Shown here: one piece after another, positions 42,363 through 51,058 of the stretch
Layout: every line of letters starts with the position of its first letter
Position numbering within the stretch: the first letter of the stretch is position 1
From: Paenibacillus mesophilus
GTDB taxonomy: Bacteria > Bacillota > Bacilli > Paenibacillales > NBRC-103111
Direction: 5' to 3'
DNA length: 64,000 nt
Assembly: GCF_005938385.1 (NCBI RefSeq)
Contig: NZ_VCRA01000013.1
Coordinates: 124,001-188,000 of the forward strand
Made by a program: the position numbers and the translations under genes
The notes under the pieces: model-generated
Told to the model about the DNA's origin: nothing
Seen by the model: the letters and a program-made list of their open reading frames with translations, nothing else
The model's database searches: none

Positions 42363-44603
42363 CTAACTATTTTTACGGTAATCGCTAGGCGAGATGCCGT
42401 AATACTTCTTGAACGTGCTCGTAAACGTCGAAGAGTTCTGGTACCCCGTCCTCTCCCCGATCTCGGCGACGGACAGCTCCGTTTGCTTCAGCAGCTCTTT
42501 CGCTTGCGCCAGCCGCACTCTGTTCAAATATTCGATAAAGTTGATGCCGAACGTTTTCTTGAAATAGTTGGAGAAATATTTCGGCGACGTCTCCAGCTTC
42601 TCCGCCATATGATCCAAATGCAGATCGTCGCGGTAATGCTCTTCAATATACCGGGCGATCGACGACGGGTCGAGCTTGCTTTTTTGCGCCGATTTGCCGC
42701 CCGTTTCGCCGATGGTGCGGATCGATCGGATCAATGCGTCGCGGATATCGCCCGAATCGGCCGCAGCCTCCGTCTCCTCATGGAACGACGCTTCCAGCGC
42801 GACGATCTGCTTCGGCTCCGCGTCGCCGGCATCGAGATGCTTCAGCATGTCATACAGCATCGTCTTCGCTACCGAAACGAGCTGGTACCTGTGAATGTGC
42901 CGCTCCTCGTTGCGCGCGAAAATGTGTTCGACGATTTTGACGCACTCCTCGACATTGCCGATGACGAGAAAACGGGATGCCTTCTCGATCTCGTCCAGCG
43001 GGGCATATACGTTCCACGTATACCGGATCGTCTGAAAATCGATGATCGGATCGTCCGAGTCGATATTGCGGTACTCGAAGCAATCGGTCAAATCGCGGTA
43101 AGCTTTATGACAATTCGCGGATTCGGCCGCATAGATCCGACTGACCGCCACTTCCGTCGAGACGCCTTCCCATTCTTCACCCGCCTGCTTGACGAAGGCG
43201 CGCAGCTGCTTGACGATCGGCTCGCGATCGGCGGGACGCCGCGCTCCGATATGGACATAGCACTTCCCACCGCCGGTCGGGAATACGAAGACATGTTCCC
43301 TCGTACTCTGCAGTCCTTGCTGAATCGAAGCCGCGATTTCTTCCAGCCCCGGGGGATTCGCCGTCTCTTCCCCGTTCTTCTCCCTCAGCCGAAATTCGGC
43401 CAGAACGAAATAACCGCTTTGCGCGAATTCCGCGAAATATCGCTGCATCCGCTGCTCCGTTTCCTTCGGGGAAGCAATGCCGAGCAGCGCGTTCTGAAAC
43501 GCCGCCTTGCGCATTTCCGCGCGGAACACGTCCATTTGCGTTTTGAACGATTCGTTCTCCTCCTGCATCTTGGCGATACCGGACCGGATCTGACGGTAGT
43601 CGGCCCCTTTCGCGTCCCGGATGCCGATCAGCTTGACGAGGGTTCGCACGGGTCTGTACAAATAGAGGCTCAGAAGCGCGGAGAGGATGACGGCGCAGGC
43701 GATCGCGATCATCATGATCTGGCGGTTGACGCCGGTCACCGATTCCATGCCGGAGAATTGATAAGGCGCCTTGTGGATATACATGAACCCGTTATAGTCG
43801 GACTTGAAGACGTTGTACTCGAAATCTTTGTTTTTCAGTGTCTCTTCCTGATTCGTTCCCAGGTTGAGATCGTACAGCATGTCGACCAGATTCCATTTGT
43901 CCTCGGTGTTCAGAATCATATTCCGATCCTGATCCATGACCATGAGCGACGTTCCTTTCATCATCGACTCCTGATTGACGTGCCGCAGCATTTTGTCATA
44001 GTTCAGGAAGACGAGCACGTTCAGCTCGGATATCTGGTTGCTGCCGATAATCGGAATCAGCTTGCGCGACACGCCGACCGGGGAATCGTCGGTATAAGCC
44101 TCGGCCGGAAACACCTTGAGCGGGTGCTTCGTCTTGGCAAGCGTTTTCCAAAACTCGGAATTGTACGAAGGGTTGACGAATTTTTTGCGCAGCAGATCCG
44201 GCAGCTGCATCGTCCCGGAAGTCGTAATCGCCAAATCCGAGCCCATATGGAACACGATCACTTCCTCGACATAATCGATGGAGGAGACGAGCGACCGGAG
44301 GTTCGAATAAGTCATGTACGCATCTGCCATATCGGCGTTTCCGTCGCCCGTCTTCCATGCGTTATAGGAAAGCATCTGGATCGTGTAAATGATATCGTTA
44401 ATATTTTTGAAGCTGTCATCGAAGGCGCGGATCATATTTTTGACGACGAGCTTGTTGTTTTCGCTGACCTGGTTGTAAATGCCTGAGATCGAATTGCGGT
44501 ACACCATATAGTTGGATACGAACATAATGATCGCCACCAAAAGGAGCGCAAAAAAGATTTGCAGCAGCCCTTTGTTGGCAATCATCCTCATCTTGGGCAA
44601 CAT
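42363..44603 (-). CDS. Membrane-anchored AraC-family sensor regulator
   Basis: The 746-aa protein has a first helix at about 12-34 and a large extracytoplasmic sensor domain (Cache-like) to about 289. A second helix (~290-311) leads to a HAMP-like linker, a cytoplasmic middle region and a C-terminal AraC pair of helix-turn-helices (HLDHMAEKLETSPKYFSNYF, SVAEIGERTGYQNSSTFTST, ending YYGISPSDYRK). Such one-protein sensor-regulators are common in Paenibacillus sugar loci and control the adjacent transporter. It ends the operon lipoprotein-permease-permease-regulator. The start at 44603 (MLPKMRM) gives a normal first helix; the frame is open to 44666. Confidence 0.9.
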   Translation of the reverse strand: MLPKMRMIANKGLLQIFFALLLVAIIMFVSNYMVYRNSISGIYNQVSENNKLVVKNMIRAFDDSFKNINDIIYTIQMLSYNAWKTGDGNADMADAYMTYSNLRSLVSSIDYVEEVIVFHMGSDLAITTSGTMQLPDLLRKKFVNPSYNSEFWKTLAKTKHPLKVFPAEAYTDDSPVGVSRKLIPIIGSNQISELNVLVFLNYDKMLRHVNQESMMKGTSLMVMDQDRNMILNTEDKWNLVDMLYDLNLGTNQEETLKNKDFEYNVFKSDYNGFMYIHKAPYQFSGMESVTGVNRQIMMIAIACAVILSALLSLYLYRPVRTLVKLIGIRDAKGADYRQIRSGIAKMQEENESFKTQMDVFRAEMRKAAFQNALLGIASPKETEQRMQRYFAEFAQSGYFVLAEFRLREKNGEETANPPGLEEIAASIQQGLQSTREHVFVFPTGGGKCYVHIGARRPADREPIVKQLRAFVKQAGEEWEGVSTEVAVSRIYAAESANCHKAYRDLTDCFEYRNIDSDDPIIDFQTIRYTWNVYAPLDEIEKASRFLVIGNVEECVKIVEHIFARNEERHIHRYQLVSVAKTMLYDMLKHLDAGDAEPKQIVALEASFHEETEAAADSGDIRDALIRSIRTIGETGGKSAQKSKLDPSSIARYIEEHYRDDLHLDHMAEKLETSPKYFSNYFKKTFGINFIEYLNRVRLAQAKELLKQTELSVAEIGERTGYQNSSTFTSTFKKYYGISPSDYRKNS

Positions 44604-44675
44604 CGCCCCACCCCCACCCGAGACCGTGAGATCATACAAATGCTGTCGTACCCCTATATTCGACAAAAGTAGACA

Positions 44676-45551
44676 TTATCCCTTCTCGGAGCCGAGCATA
44701 ATACCTTTGGCAAAATATTTCTGGGCAAACGGATAAATGAGCAGTACCGGTATCATCGATATGAAAATCGTGGCGTTTTTCATCGATTGCGGCGTTATGG
44801 TCGATTTGTCGATCAAGCTCGTCTCCTTGGCCGTATCGAAAAACAGCATATCCCGGAGTACGACCTGCAGCGGATACAGCTTCGCATCGTTCAAATAAAT
44901 CATCGGAATGAAGAAGCTGTTCCAATGGCCCATGAAATAGAACAACCCGATGGAAGCAAGGGCCGGCTTGGACAGCGGGATGACGATTTGGAACAAAATC
45001 CGGTACTCGGATGCACCGTCGATCAACGCCGATTCGCGCAGGGAGCCGGACATCGACTCGTAGAAGCTTTTCAGAATAAGCAGCTCGACCGTCCAGATCG
45101 CATTCGGCAGCACGATTGCCCAAATCGTATCGATCATGTGCAGCTTCTGCACGATCAAATAGGCGGGAATGATGCCCCCGTTCAGAAACATCGTCAAGAC
45201 GATCGCGATCATAAAAAATTTGCGTCCGAAAAATCCCGGCCTAGACAACGGATAAGCCGCAACGGCCGTCATCAGCAGGTTGATAAACGTCCCCAAGCCG
45301 GTATACAAAATCGTATTCCAGTATGCTCGCGGAATTCGCGGGTTTTCCAAAATTTGTTTATAAGCGTCAAGATTGAACCCTTTCGGCCACAAAAACACTT
45401 TGTTCTGAACAATATAGGCCGTGTCGCTGAACGAAACCGCTACGATGTAGAGGACCGGATACACCGTCACGATAGCGACCAGCGACAAGATGACGGCAAG
45501 CACCGCATCAAAAAGGGTAAACCGTTGCCCGAATGCGCCGCCTTTTACCAT
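44676..45551 (-). CDS. Carbohydrate ABC transporter permease (LplC/YtcP-like)
   Basis: The 291-aa inner-membrane permease has six helices and the cytoplasmic EAA-type loop ALIDGASEYRILFQIVIPLS, which docks onto the ATPase. The N terminus FTLFDAVLAVILSLVAIVTV and C terminus YFAKGIMLGSEKG match the YtcP/LplC family. It overlaps the end of the first permease gene by 7 nt and has a strong GGGAGG site. With its partner it serves the lipoprotein encoded at 46767-48386. No ATPase is encoded nearby, so a shared MsmX-like ATPase elsewhere is expected. Confidence 0.95.
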   Translation of the reverse strand: MVKGGAFGQRFTLFDAVLAVILSLVAIVTVYPVLYIVAVSFSDTAYIVQNKVFLWPKGFNLDAYKQILENPRIPRAYWNTILYTGLGTFINLLMTAVAAYPLSRPGFFGRKFFMIAIVLTMFLNGGIIPAYLIVQKLHMIDTIWAIVLPNAIWTVELLILKSFYESMSGSLRESALIDGASEYRILFQIVIPLSKPALASIGLFYFMGHWNSFFIPMIYLNDAKLYPLQVVLRDMLFFDTAKETSLIDKSTITPQSMKNATIFISMIPVLLIYPFAQKYFAKGIMLGSEKG

Positions 45552-46507
45552 AGTCCTTTCCCTCCCGCTTTCTTGCTGATGACGTTCGTAATAAGCAGCA
45601 TGACGAGAGCGATCAGCGATTCGAACAGACCGACTGCAGCCGCATAGCTGTAATTCGTTTCAAGCAAGCCTTTCCGGTATACGTAGGTGGAGAATACGTC
45701 GGCGACCTCGTACGTCATCGGGTTGTAAAGCAGAAGCACCTTCTCGTAGCCGATGCGGAACATCGAGCCCGATTTGATAATAAACATGATCAGAATCGTC
45801 GGCATGATGCTCGGAATCGTAATGTAGCGCATCATCTGGAACCGGCTCGCCCCGTCGACTTTGGCCGCTTCATACAATGTAGGATCGATGCTCGCGATGG
45901 CGGCCAAATAAATGATCGCCTCGAAGCCCATATGCTGCCATATTTCCGAAGAAACGTAGATCGTCCGGAACCATTCGGGCGCGGCCAGGAAATATTTCGA
46001 TTCCAGCCCGATCGCCTTCAGCAGCTCGTTGACGAGCCCGTGTGTCGGCGACAAAAAGTCGATAATCATGCTGCTGACGATAACGACCGACAGAAAGGAC
46101 GGCAAATAGCTGAACGTTTGCACCGTCTTCTTGAACTTGATGCCCCGTACTTCATTAAGCAGCACGGCGAAAATGATCGGGAACGGGAATGCCCACACCA
46201 GCGTGAACAAGCCTAACAGAAACGTATTCTTGAACAGCAGCCAAAAGTCCGGGCTATCGAAGAAGCGTCGGAAATGCTCGAAGCCGACCCATTCGCTTCC
46301 CATGATGCCCTGGTACACATTGTAGTCCTTGAATGCGATAACAAGGCCGTAGATCGGACCGTACCGGAATAAAATAAAGAAGATAATGCAGGGTAGAAAC
46401 AAAATCAGCAGCTGCCTGTCCCGTTTCATATGACGAAACGTATTGACGAGACGGGAGCCTGGAACGCGCTTGTGCCCTTTGGCAAGCTCGGGTTGTGTCG
46501 TGTGCAT
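45545..46507 (-). CDS. Carbohydrate ABC transporter permease (LplB-like)
   Basis: The 320-aa permease begins with a basic cytoplasmic tail followed by a helix (LLILFLPCIIFFILFRYGPI). It has six helices in all, and its ATPase-docking loop is EAAKVDGASRFQMMRYITIP. It is the LplB/YteP type that pairs with LplC/YtcP. AGGAGG precedes the ATG directly after a run of hairpin repeats (46522-46672) that separate it from the binding-protein gene upstream. Confidence 0.95.
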   Translation of the reverse strand: MHTTQPELAKGHKRVPGSRLVNTFRHMKRDRQLLILFLPCIIFFILFRYGPIYGLVIAFKDYNVYQGIMGSEWVGFEHFRRFFDSPDFWLLFKNTFLLGLFTLVWAFPFPIIFAVLLNEVRGIKFKKTVQTFSYLPSFLSVVIVSSMIIDFLSPTHGLVNELLKAIGLESKYFLAAPEWFRTIYVSSEIWQHMGFEAIIYLAAIASIDPTLYEAAKVDGASRFQMMRYITIPSIMPTILIMFIIKSGSMFRIGYEKVLLLYNPMTYEVADVFSTYVYRKGLLETNYSYAAAVGLFESLIALVMLLITNVISKKAGGKGLW

Positions 46508-46521
46508 GGGCTACCTCCTAA

Positions 46522-46678
46522 GAGCTTTTCGCAAGAAAAGCTCACTTCGTAAGCATAAGCTAAGTTTTGCGGAGCAAAACTCACTTCGTAAGCATACGCT
46601 GAGTTTTTCGTAAGAAAAGCTCACTTCGTAAGCATAAGCTAAGCTTTGCCGAGCAAAACTCACTTCGTAAGCATTCGG
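46522..46678. repeat. Four-unit hairpin repeat array between binding protein and permease genes
   Basis: Four small hairpins with a period of 39-40 bp: GAGCTTTTC-GCAA-GAAAAGCTC (46522-46543), AGTTTTGC-GGA-GCAAAACT (46563-46581), AGTTTTTC-GTAA-GAAAAGCT (46602-46621) and AGCTTTGC-CGA-GCAAAACT (46642-46660). Each is followed by a conserved ACTTCGTAAGCAT spacer. Stem sequences differ between units while pairing is mostly kept; units 3 and 4 each carry one imperfect pair. Confidence 0.85.
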
Positions 46679-46688
46679 TTATGAAGGA

Positions 46689-46713
46689 CACCCGGGAGTT
46701 TCCCGCCCGGGTG
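46689..46713 (-). terminator. Possible attenuating hairpin after the binding-protein gene
   Basis: CACCCGGG and CCCGGGTG pair (8 bp, 9-nt loop) followed by TCCTTC on the minus strand. A weak terminator here would favour binding protein over permease synthesis. Confidence 0.5.
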
Positions 46714-46766
46714 CCGAGTACCGAAACGATATTCGTTCTATTCCGCGCTGTTCGCACGGATATCCA

Positions 46767-48386
46767 TTACTTCAGCTGATCGTACCGTTTTTGTGCGGCG
46801 TTGTAGGCGTCGATAAACTTGCTCGCGCCAAGCTTCTCGGCGTTTTGCACCCATTCGGTCCATTGCGCCTGGCCGAATTCCTTCTTCATCACATACTTCG
46901 TGGCGAATTCGTTGGCCGCTTTATCGAGCGCGGTTCTCAGGTCGGCGATCGTTTTCGTCTCGTCATCCGTAAATTTCAGAACCGGGTCGGCCGGCTCGAA
47001 TTTTTTCGCGTTGTTGATCTTATCTTGGGCTTCTTTCTCTTTCTCTGTGAAGTTGAAGTATACGCTGCGTTTGTCGGGACGGAAATACATGCCTTCCAGC
47101 CACATGCCGTATTTCGTTTCCAGCGCTTTGATGTCCACGTTCGCTACGTCTTTCAGCTCGGGATAAACTGGCTTGCCGTTCTCCATCTTGAACGTTTCGC
47201 CTTCGATGCCCATCGTAACGAGCGAGGAGCCGGACGGGCTGGTCAAATAGTCGAGCAGCTTGAGCGCGATTTCTTTGTTTTTGCCGTTCGGCACGACCGT
47301 ACCGAAGTTCGAAATTTTCGGCAGCGTCCGGATATTGCCCGTAGGTCCGACCGGATTGGCATAGCGCAGGTTGTAGTCCGGAACTTGCGACTTCACTTGG
47401 TTCGCGAACGAGTCGAGTCGACCGATCCAGTCGAACGTTACGAACGATTTGTTGTTCGTCGTCATTTTCGCCGTCCAGGAAGCGTCCGTATCGGTAATAA
47501 ATTCGGGGTCCATCAGCCCTTCGTCATACAGCTTCTTCATGAAGTCGAGCTGGGCTTTGTATTCCGCCGACGTGTACACTTGCTTCCACGTCTTCGCCTT
47601 CTCGTCGTAGTAAGCCGGATAATCCGCTCCGCCGATCCCCCAACCGTAAGCCCAATCCTTGAAAATGTTTTCCTTCGTTTTGGACGCGTACGGGAACGAT
47701 TGCGGATAAGCTTCCTTCAGCTTTTTGAGCGCCGCGTAGAACTCGTCCGTATTCGTCCATTCTTTAATGCCGTGCTTGTCGAATATGTCTTTCCGGTACA
47801 GGAAGCCGTGGTTGACGTCGCGGTTCAGTCCGTAGATCGGCCACGAGTACAAATTGTTTTTGTCGTCCGACCACGATTTCATGACCCAGTTGTTCTCCGA
47901 ATTGTCTACATACAGCTTCTTGAAGTTCGGAAGCTCGTTCAAATACGAATTGATCGGAGTCAGCGCGCCCTGCGCACCCATTTTGTTGATTTCCGGGATC
48001 GATAAGCCGTGGAAAATGTCCGGGAGCTTGCCGGATGCGACGACTACTTTCATTTTGTCTTTAAACGTTTGCGAAGAATACGCTTGGATATCCAGCTTGA
48101 TTCCGGTACGCTTCTCGATTTCCTTCACGACCATCGATTCGCCCAGGTTCGGGTTGTCGCTGACCAGCATCCACGTAAGCGTCGTCGGCTTGTCGACGAG
48201 CGGAAGCTTGAGCCCTCCCGTATCGCCGTAGTTGGCGGCTGCCGCCGGCGCTTTCGTTCCTTCGGACGTGCCGTTCGTACTTGCGCTTCCGCTCTTGCTA
48301 TCGCCCGAACCTCCGCCGCAACCCGCCGCGACTACCGACAACGCGGTAAGCGATAACAATAACGATTTGACCTTCCCTTGACCCAT
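46767..48386 (-). CDS. Extracellular solute-binding lipoprotein (LplA/YtcQ-like)
   Basis: The 539-aa receptor is for the adjacent LplB/LplC-type importer. CAAGGAGG lies before the ATG at 48386, giving a lipoprotein signal (MGQGKVK, hydrophobic run, VAAGC with Cys23) and a Gly/Ser-rich linker. The open frame to 48539 would bury this signal and is rejected. The body is of the larger LplA/YtcQ type (ITDTDASWTAKMTT, WPIYGLNRDVNHGFLYRKDI), commonly binding oligosaccharides from plant polysaccharides. It is the first gene of the operon. Confidence 0.93.
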   Translation of the reverse strand: MGQGKVKSLLLSLTALSVVAAGCGGGSGDSKSGSASTNGTSEGTKAPAAAANYGDTGGLKLPLVDKPTTLTWMLVSDNPNLGESMVVKEIEKRTGIKLDIQAYSSQTFKDKMKVVVASGKLPDIFHGLSIPEINKMGAQGALTPINSYLNELPNFKKLYVDNSENNWVMKSWSDDKNNLYSWPIYGLNRDVNHGFLYRKDIFDKHGIKEWTNTDEFYAALKKLKEAYPQSFPYASKTKENIFKDWAYGWGIGGADYPAYYDEKAKTWKQVYTSAEYKAQLDFMKKLYDEGLMDPEFITDTDASWTAKMTTNNKSFVTFDWIGRLDSFANQVKSQVPDYNLRYANPVGPTGNIRTLPKISNFGTVVPNGKNKEIALKLLDYLTSPSGSSLVTMGIEGETFKMENGKPVYPELKDVANVDIKALETKYGMWLEGMYFRPDKRSVYFNFTEKEKEAQDKINNAKKFEPADPVLKFTDDETKTIADLRTALDKAANEFATKYVMKKEFGQAQWTEWVQNAEKLGASKFIDAYNAAQKRYDQLK

Positions 48387-48900
48387 GTCTGTTTCCTCCT
48401 TGTAATCGTTTCCCAATGTGCCATTTCCGTGCTCAGACCCTAGTATAGAAATCCGTTCGCCGCTCGTAAATGAAGCGTTTTCACTTCGTTCGCGTTTCTC
48501 TTCCTTTTCTACCCCGATCCCCGGGAAACGTTGCGGCACAAGGGATTTCCCGCATGTGGAAAATGCTAAAGCGGTAGAAAATGAGAAATTTCGGCGTCAT
48601 TTCCGGGCTTCTTGGCCCGTGAAACATGCAAAATTTACGCGTGATCGCATGGGGTGAAAGCACCCTTCCCGGCTGACGCATCCCGGACGCAATAAGCACC
48701 TAGCGCCCCCCCCCCCATCGCGTGCGGTGTTCCGCAGTATGACGGCGGTCGGTCGACCGCACGCAACGGTGGCAGCGGCATTTACCAAATAACGGTCTCT
48801 AGAGACTCTTATCCACGAACAAACGAGGCGGATGAACGAATTAGCAGATGTTTGAGGCTCTTATTTTACCCGATTCATCCAATTGTAGATCATTTGCCGC

Positions 48901-48981
48901 AAATAAGCGTCCCAAACATCTCTTATTTATATAAAAACGTCCGCTGTCCCCGAAATAAGAGGCGCAAAAGACTTCTATTTC
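48901..48981. repeat. Two AAATAAG...CTTATTT-type hairpin units
   Basis: AAATAAGcGtcccaaacat then CTCTTATTT occupies 48901-48928. AAATAAGAG then gacTTCTATTT occupies 48953-48978. The spacing and loop length match the unit at 40109-40136. Confidence 0.6.
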
Positions 48982-49059
48982 CTAGTATAATGAGAGAGAG
49001 CAAGACCGAAACGTCATTCGAACGATCGGCATATCCCTTTTTTCATATACAAGTTGAAA

Positions 49060-49083
49060 GCCCCGCGTCCGTTGACGTGGGGC
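49060..49083. terminator. Terminator downstream of the collagen-like gene
   Basis: GCCCCGCGTC-CGTT-GACGTGGGGC is a 10-bp stem (one G-U) with CCTTTTATT after it on the plus strand and TTTC on the minus strand. It lies 15 nt past the collagen-like gene stop. Confidence 0.75.
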
Positions 49084-49098
49084 CCTTTTATTCAGACT

Positions 49099-50154
49099 TC
49101 AGCTTATCAGGTTCAGCGTTAGAGTAGGATCGAAATAAAACATACTTTCTTCTTCGAATTCGGGGATGATCTGGATATAGTCGTCCGTTTCCAGAGAAGC
49201 CAAAGTCGTTTTTCCGATCATCAGGATGGTAAACCCGATATCGGTATCCAAGTTTACATTCATTCTGGAACCCTCAAGAATGGTGTCGCCGTTTTTAACG
49301 ATATTTACAACTACAGCCCCCGGATTCTCGGTTGTAACTGTGAGTTCCGCCGAGATCTCATAGACGCCGGGGATCGAAACGGTGATCCTTTCCATGCCCG
49401 TCGACGCATCCGGGACGGTGTTAAGGAATGGACCTTCATCGAAAAATTGTATCGGCGTTCCCGCCACGATTTCTCTAGGAATCGTGTCTCCAAATAATGC
49501 TCCGTACGCCCGAGTTCCCCCCGAGCCTGTCGGTCCGGTTACGCCAGTCGCTCCCGTTCCCCCGGTTGCTCCCGTTGCTCCCGTTGCTCCCGTTGCTCCG
49601 GTTGCTCCGGTACTACCTGTCGCGCCCGTGCTGCCGGTCACTCCTGTAGCTCCTGTCGCTCCTGTCGCTCCCGGCGTACCCGTGGATTCCAGAAGCTGAA
49701 CATCGTCCACGAACAGATCGGCAGAGCCTGCCGCCGGCTGCTTGCCGATAAAGAGCTGCGCCTGCGTCGCAGTCGCCGGTACCGCCGTAGACGTCAACTG
49801 ATAGGAGGTAAGCCAGTTCGAATTCGTGCTATCCGGCAGCCGATTCGCGTAAAACGAATTGGTCAAGCCGAAGCCGAGAAAATTGAAGGAGGCGTCGTAG
49901 TAAGCCAGCGACACCGAAACGAGCGGATTCGGAGCCGCTCCGGAATCGGATAACGAAAGAAGCAGCTCGTACGTCGACCCTGGCTTCACCGGTACGATTT
50001 GCGACATATAAGCGGCGACCGCCCCGCCTTGCAGACGGGCGCTGAACAGACCGCTGTGGCTGATCGTCGAAGCGATGCTCGTATTCAGCGATACCCACGG
50101 AGCCAGCATCCCGGACTCGAAATCGCCATTGACAACAAGATTGTTGAAGGACAT
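49099..50154 (-). CDS. Collagen-like spore-surface type protein with jelly-roll N-terminal domain
   Basis: The 351-aa protein has three parts. Residues 1-158 form a beta-sandwich of NPGFE/carbohydrate-binding type (NLVVNGDFESGMLAPW). Residues 159-212 are 18 uninterrupted Gly-X-Y triplets, mostly Gly-Ala-Thr. Residues 213-351 resemble the trimeric TNF/C1q-like head of BclA-type exosporium proteins (ERITVSIPGVYEISAELTV, LETDDYIQI). There is no signal peptide, as usual for mother-cell-made exosporium proteins. The Thr-rich triplets are likely O-glycosylated. AGGTGAG precedes the ATG at 50154. No glycosyltransferase is adjacent. Confidence 0.85.
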   Translation of the reverse strand: MSFNNLVVNGDFESGMLAPWVSLNTSIASTISHSGLFSARLQGGAVAAYMSQIVPVKPGSTYELLLSLSDSGAAPNPLVSVSLAYYDASFNFLGFGLTNSFYANRLPDSTNSNWLTSYQLTSTAVPATATQAQLFIGKQPAAGSADLFVDDVQLLESTGTPGATGATGATGVTGSTGATGSTGATGATGATGATGATGGTGATGVTGPTGSGGTRAYGALFGDTIPREIVAGTPIQFFDEGPFLNTVPDASTGMERITVSIPGVYEISAELTVTTENPGAVVVNIVKNGDTILEGSRMNVNLDTDIGFTILMIGKTTLASLETDDYIQIIPEFEEESMFYFDPTLTLNLIS

Positions 50155-50390
50155 GTTGGGCTCACCTATCCTCTTGACCGATTTGCTTTTCCCGATCGGT
50201 AGATATATAGATAGACAAAGCATATACCAATATATTCAGCATGAATACGATCGTGCGGGTGTTATCCAGGGGGAAGCGTACCCAAATTGCTATGCATGCG
50301 GCGGCGTATCATAGCTCCCGAAGGCATCGTTTGGTAAAATTAGAAGGTGTGCCCGTGCAACACGATCATCCTTGCGGAGGTGTCCCCAAC

Positions 50391-50921
50391 ATGTTAGAGC
50401 AAACCCTGGTCATAAGAGTCGAAACCGAGTCCGATTATAACCAAGTGTTCCGATTGAACGTCGAGGCGTTCGGAAACCGGGAAGACGAAGCCCGCTTGGT
50501 CGAGCGAATTCGCTCGTCTGAGACATTTATTCCCGAGCTGTCCGTCGTCGCCGTACAAGACGGAGCGATCGTCGGCCATATTTTGCTTAGCGAAGCGGAA
50601 GTGGCGGACGGCAATGTACGCCGTAAAGTAATCGCGCTCGCGCCAATAGCGGTCAAGCCTTCCATGCAAAAAAGAGGAATCGGCGGGGCGCTGATCCGCG
50701 AAGGGCTGCGGCGAAGCCAAAAGCTCGGCTACCCGCTCGTTCTGCTGATCGGTCACCCGTCGTATTATCCGAAATTCGGTTTCCGGCCGGCCCGGTCCTT
50801 CGGGCTGGAGCTGAAGCAGTTCGAAGTGCAGGACGAGGTTTTTATGGCGGCCGAGCTTGAACCGGGCGCGCTGGGCCGAATCAAGGGCGATCTGCGCTAT
50901 CCTTCCGCTTTTTTCGGGTAA
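50391..50921 (+). CDS. GNAT-family N-acetyltransferase
   Basis: The 176-aa protein has the GNAT fold. The acetyl-CoA pyrophosphate-binding loop is VKPSMQKRGIGGALIREGLR (Q/RxxGxG/A type), preceded by IALAPIAV (beta-4) and followed by the YYPKFGFRPA strand-turn typical of the YhbS-like subgroup. The substrate is unknown; small molecules or protein N termini are possible. GCGGAGGTG is 8 nt before the ATG at 50391; the open frame to 50241 is rejected. Its 3' end overlaps a possible small ORF on the other strand. Confidence 0.92.
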   Translation: MLEQTLVIRVETESDYNQVFRLNVEAFGNREDEARLVERIRSSETFIPELSVVAVQDGAIVGHILLSEAEVADGNVRRKVIALAPIAVKPSMQKRGIGGALIREGLRRSQKLGYPLVLLIGHPSYYPKFGFRPARSFGLELKQFEVQDEVFMAAELEPGALGRIKGDLRYPSAFFG

Positions 50922-51051
50922 AGCGAAACAGCCTGCGCTGACGCAGAAGCCGCTCCGTCATTGGCGAGACGTTCCAATTGTCCGGCGTTCCCGCCGCACG
51001 CCATTCGCGGATAATGACATCGTCGGCCGCTTTAATTTCGCATTCCTCCAA
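50881..51051 (-). CDS. Possible 56-residue protein of unknown function
   Basis: Starting from a TTG at 51051, the frame reads LEECEIKAADDVIIREWRAA and continues PDNWNVSPMTERLLRQRRLF, ending in a basic tail. Codon choice looks coding (GC-rich third positions), and it begins 7 nt after the esterase stop. It overlaps the GNAT 3' end by 41 nt and no ATG exists. It is either a small gene or the trace of an older esterase C terminus. Confidence 0.3.
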   Translation of the reverse strand: MEECEIKAADDVIIREWRAAGTPDNWNVSPMTERLLRQRRLFRFTRKKRKDSADRP

Positions 51052-51058
51052 CTTGTTC

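Larger units (their letters stand above)
48387..49098. other. Long intergenic region with poly-C tract and repeats
   Basis: No gene is seen. It contains an 11-base C run (48706-48716), the 9-bp inverted repeat GCGTGCGGT/ACCGCACGC (48720-48728 and 48756-48764), and two hairpin units (48901-48928 and 48953-48981) related to the one at 40109. Confidence 0.6.

Noticed and set aside
42483..44486. A 667-codon open frame on the plus strand opposite the AraC sensor gene
   Set aside because: It is the antisense shadow of a GC-rich gene; the protein is Arg/His-rich without domains, and the minus-strand frame has clear helices and AraC motifs. The same holds for long antisense frames at 31927-33153, 28528-29592, 46791-48005 and 54668-56281.
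46522..46678. CRISPR-like array
   Set aside because: Both the hairpins and the intervening sequences are related from unit to unit, only four units exist, and no cas gene is in the window.
49540..49690. Minisatellite of 9-bp units
   Set aside because: It is in frame and encodes Gly-Ala-Thr collagen triplets; the DNA repetition follows from the protein.
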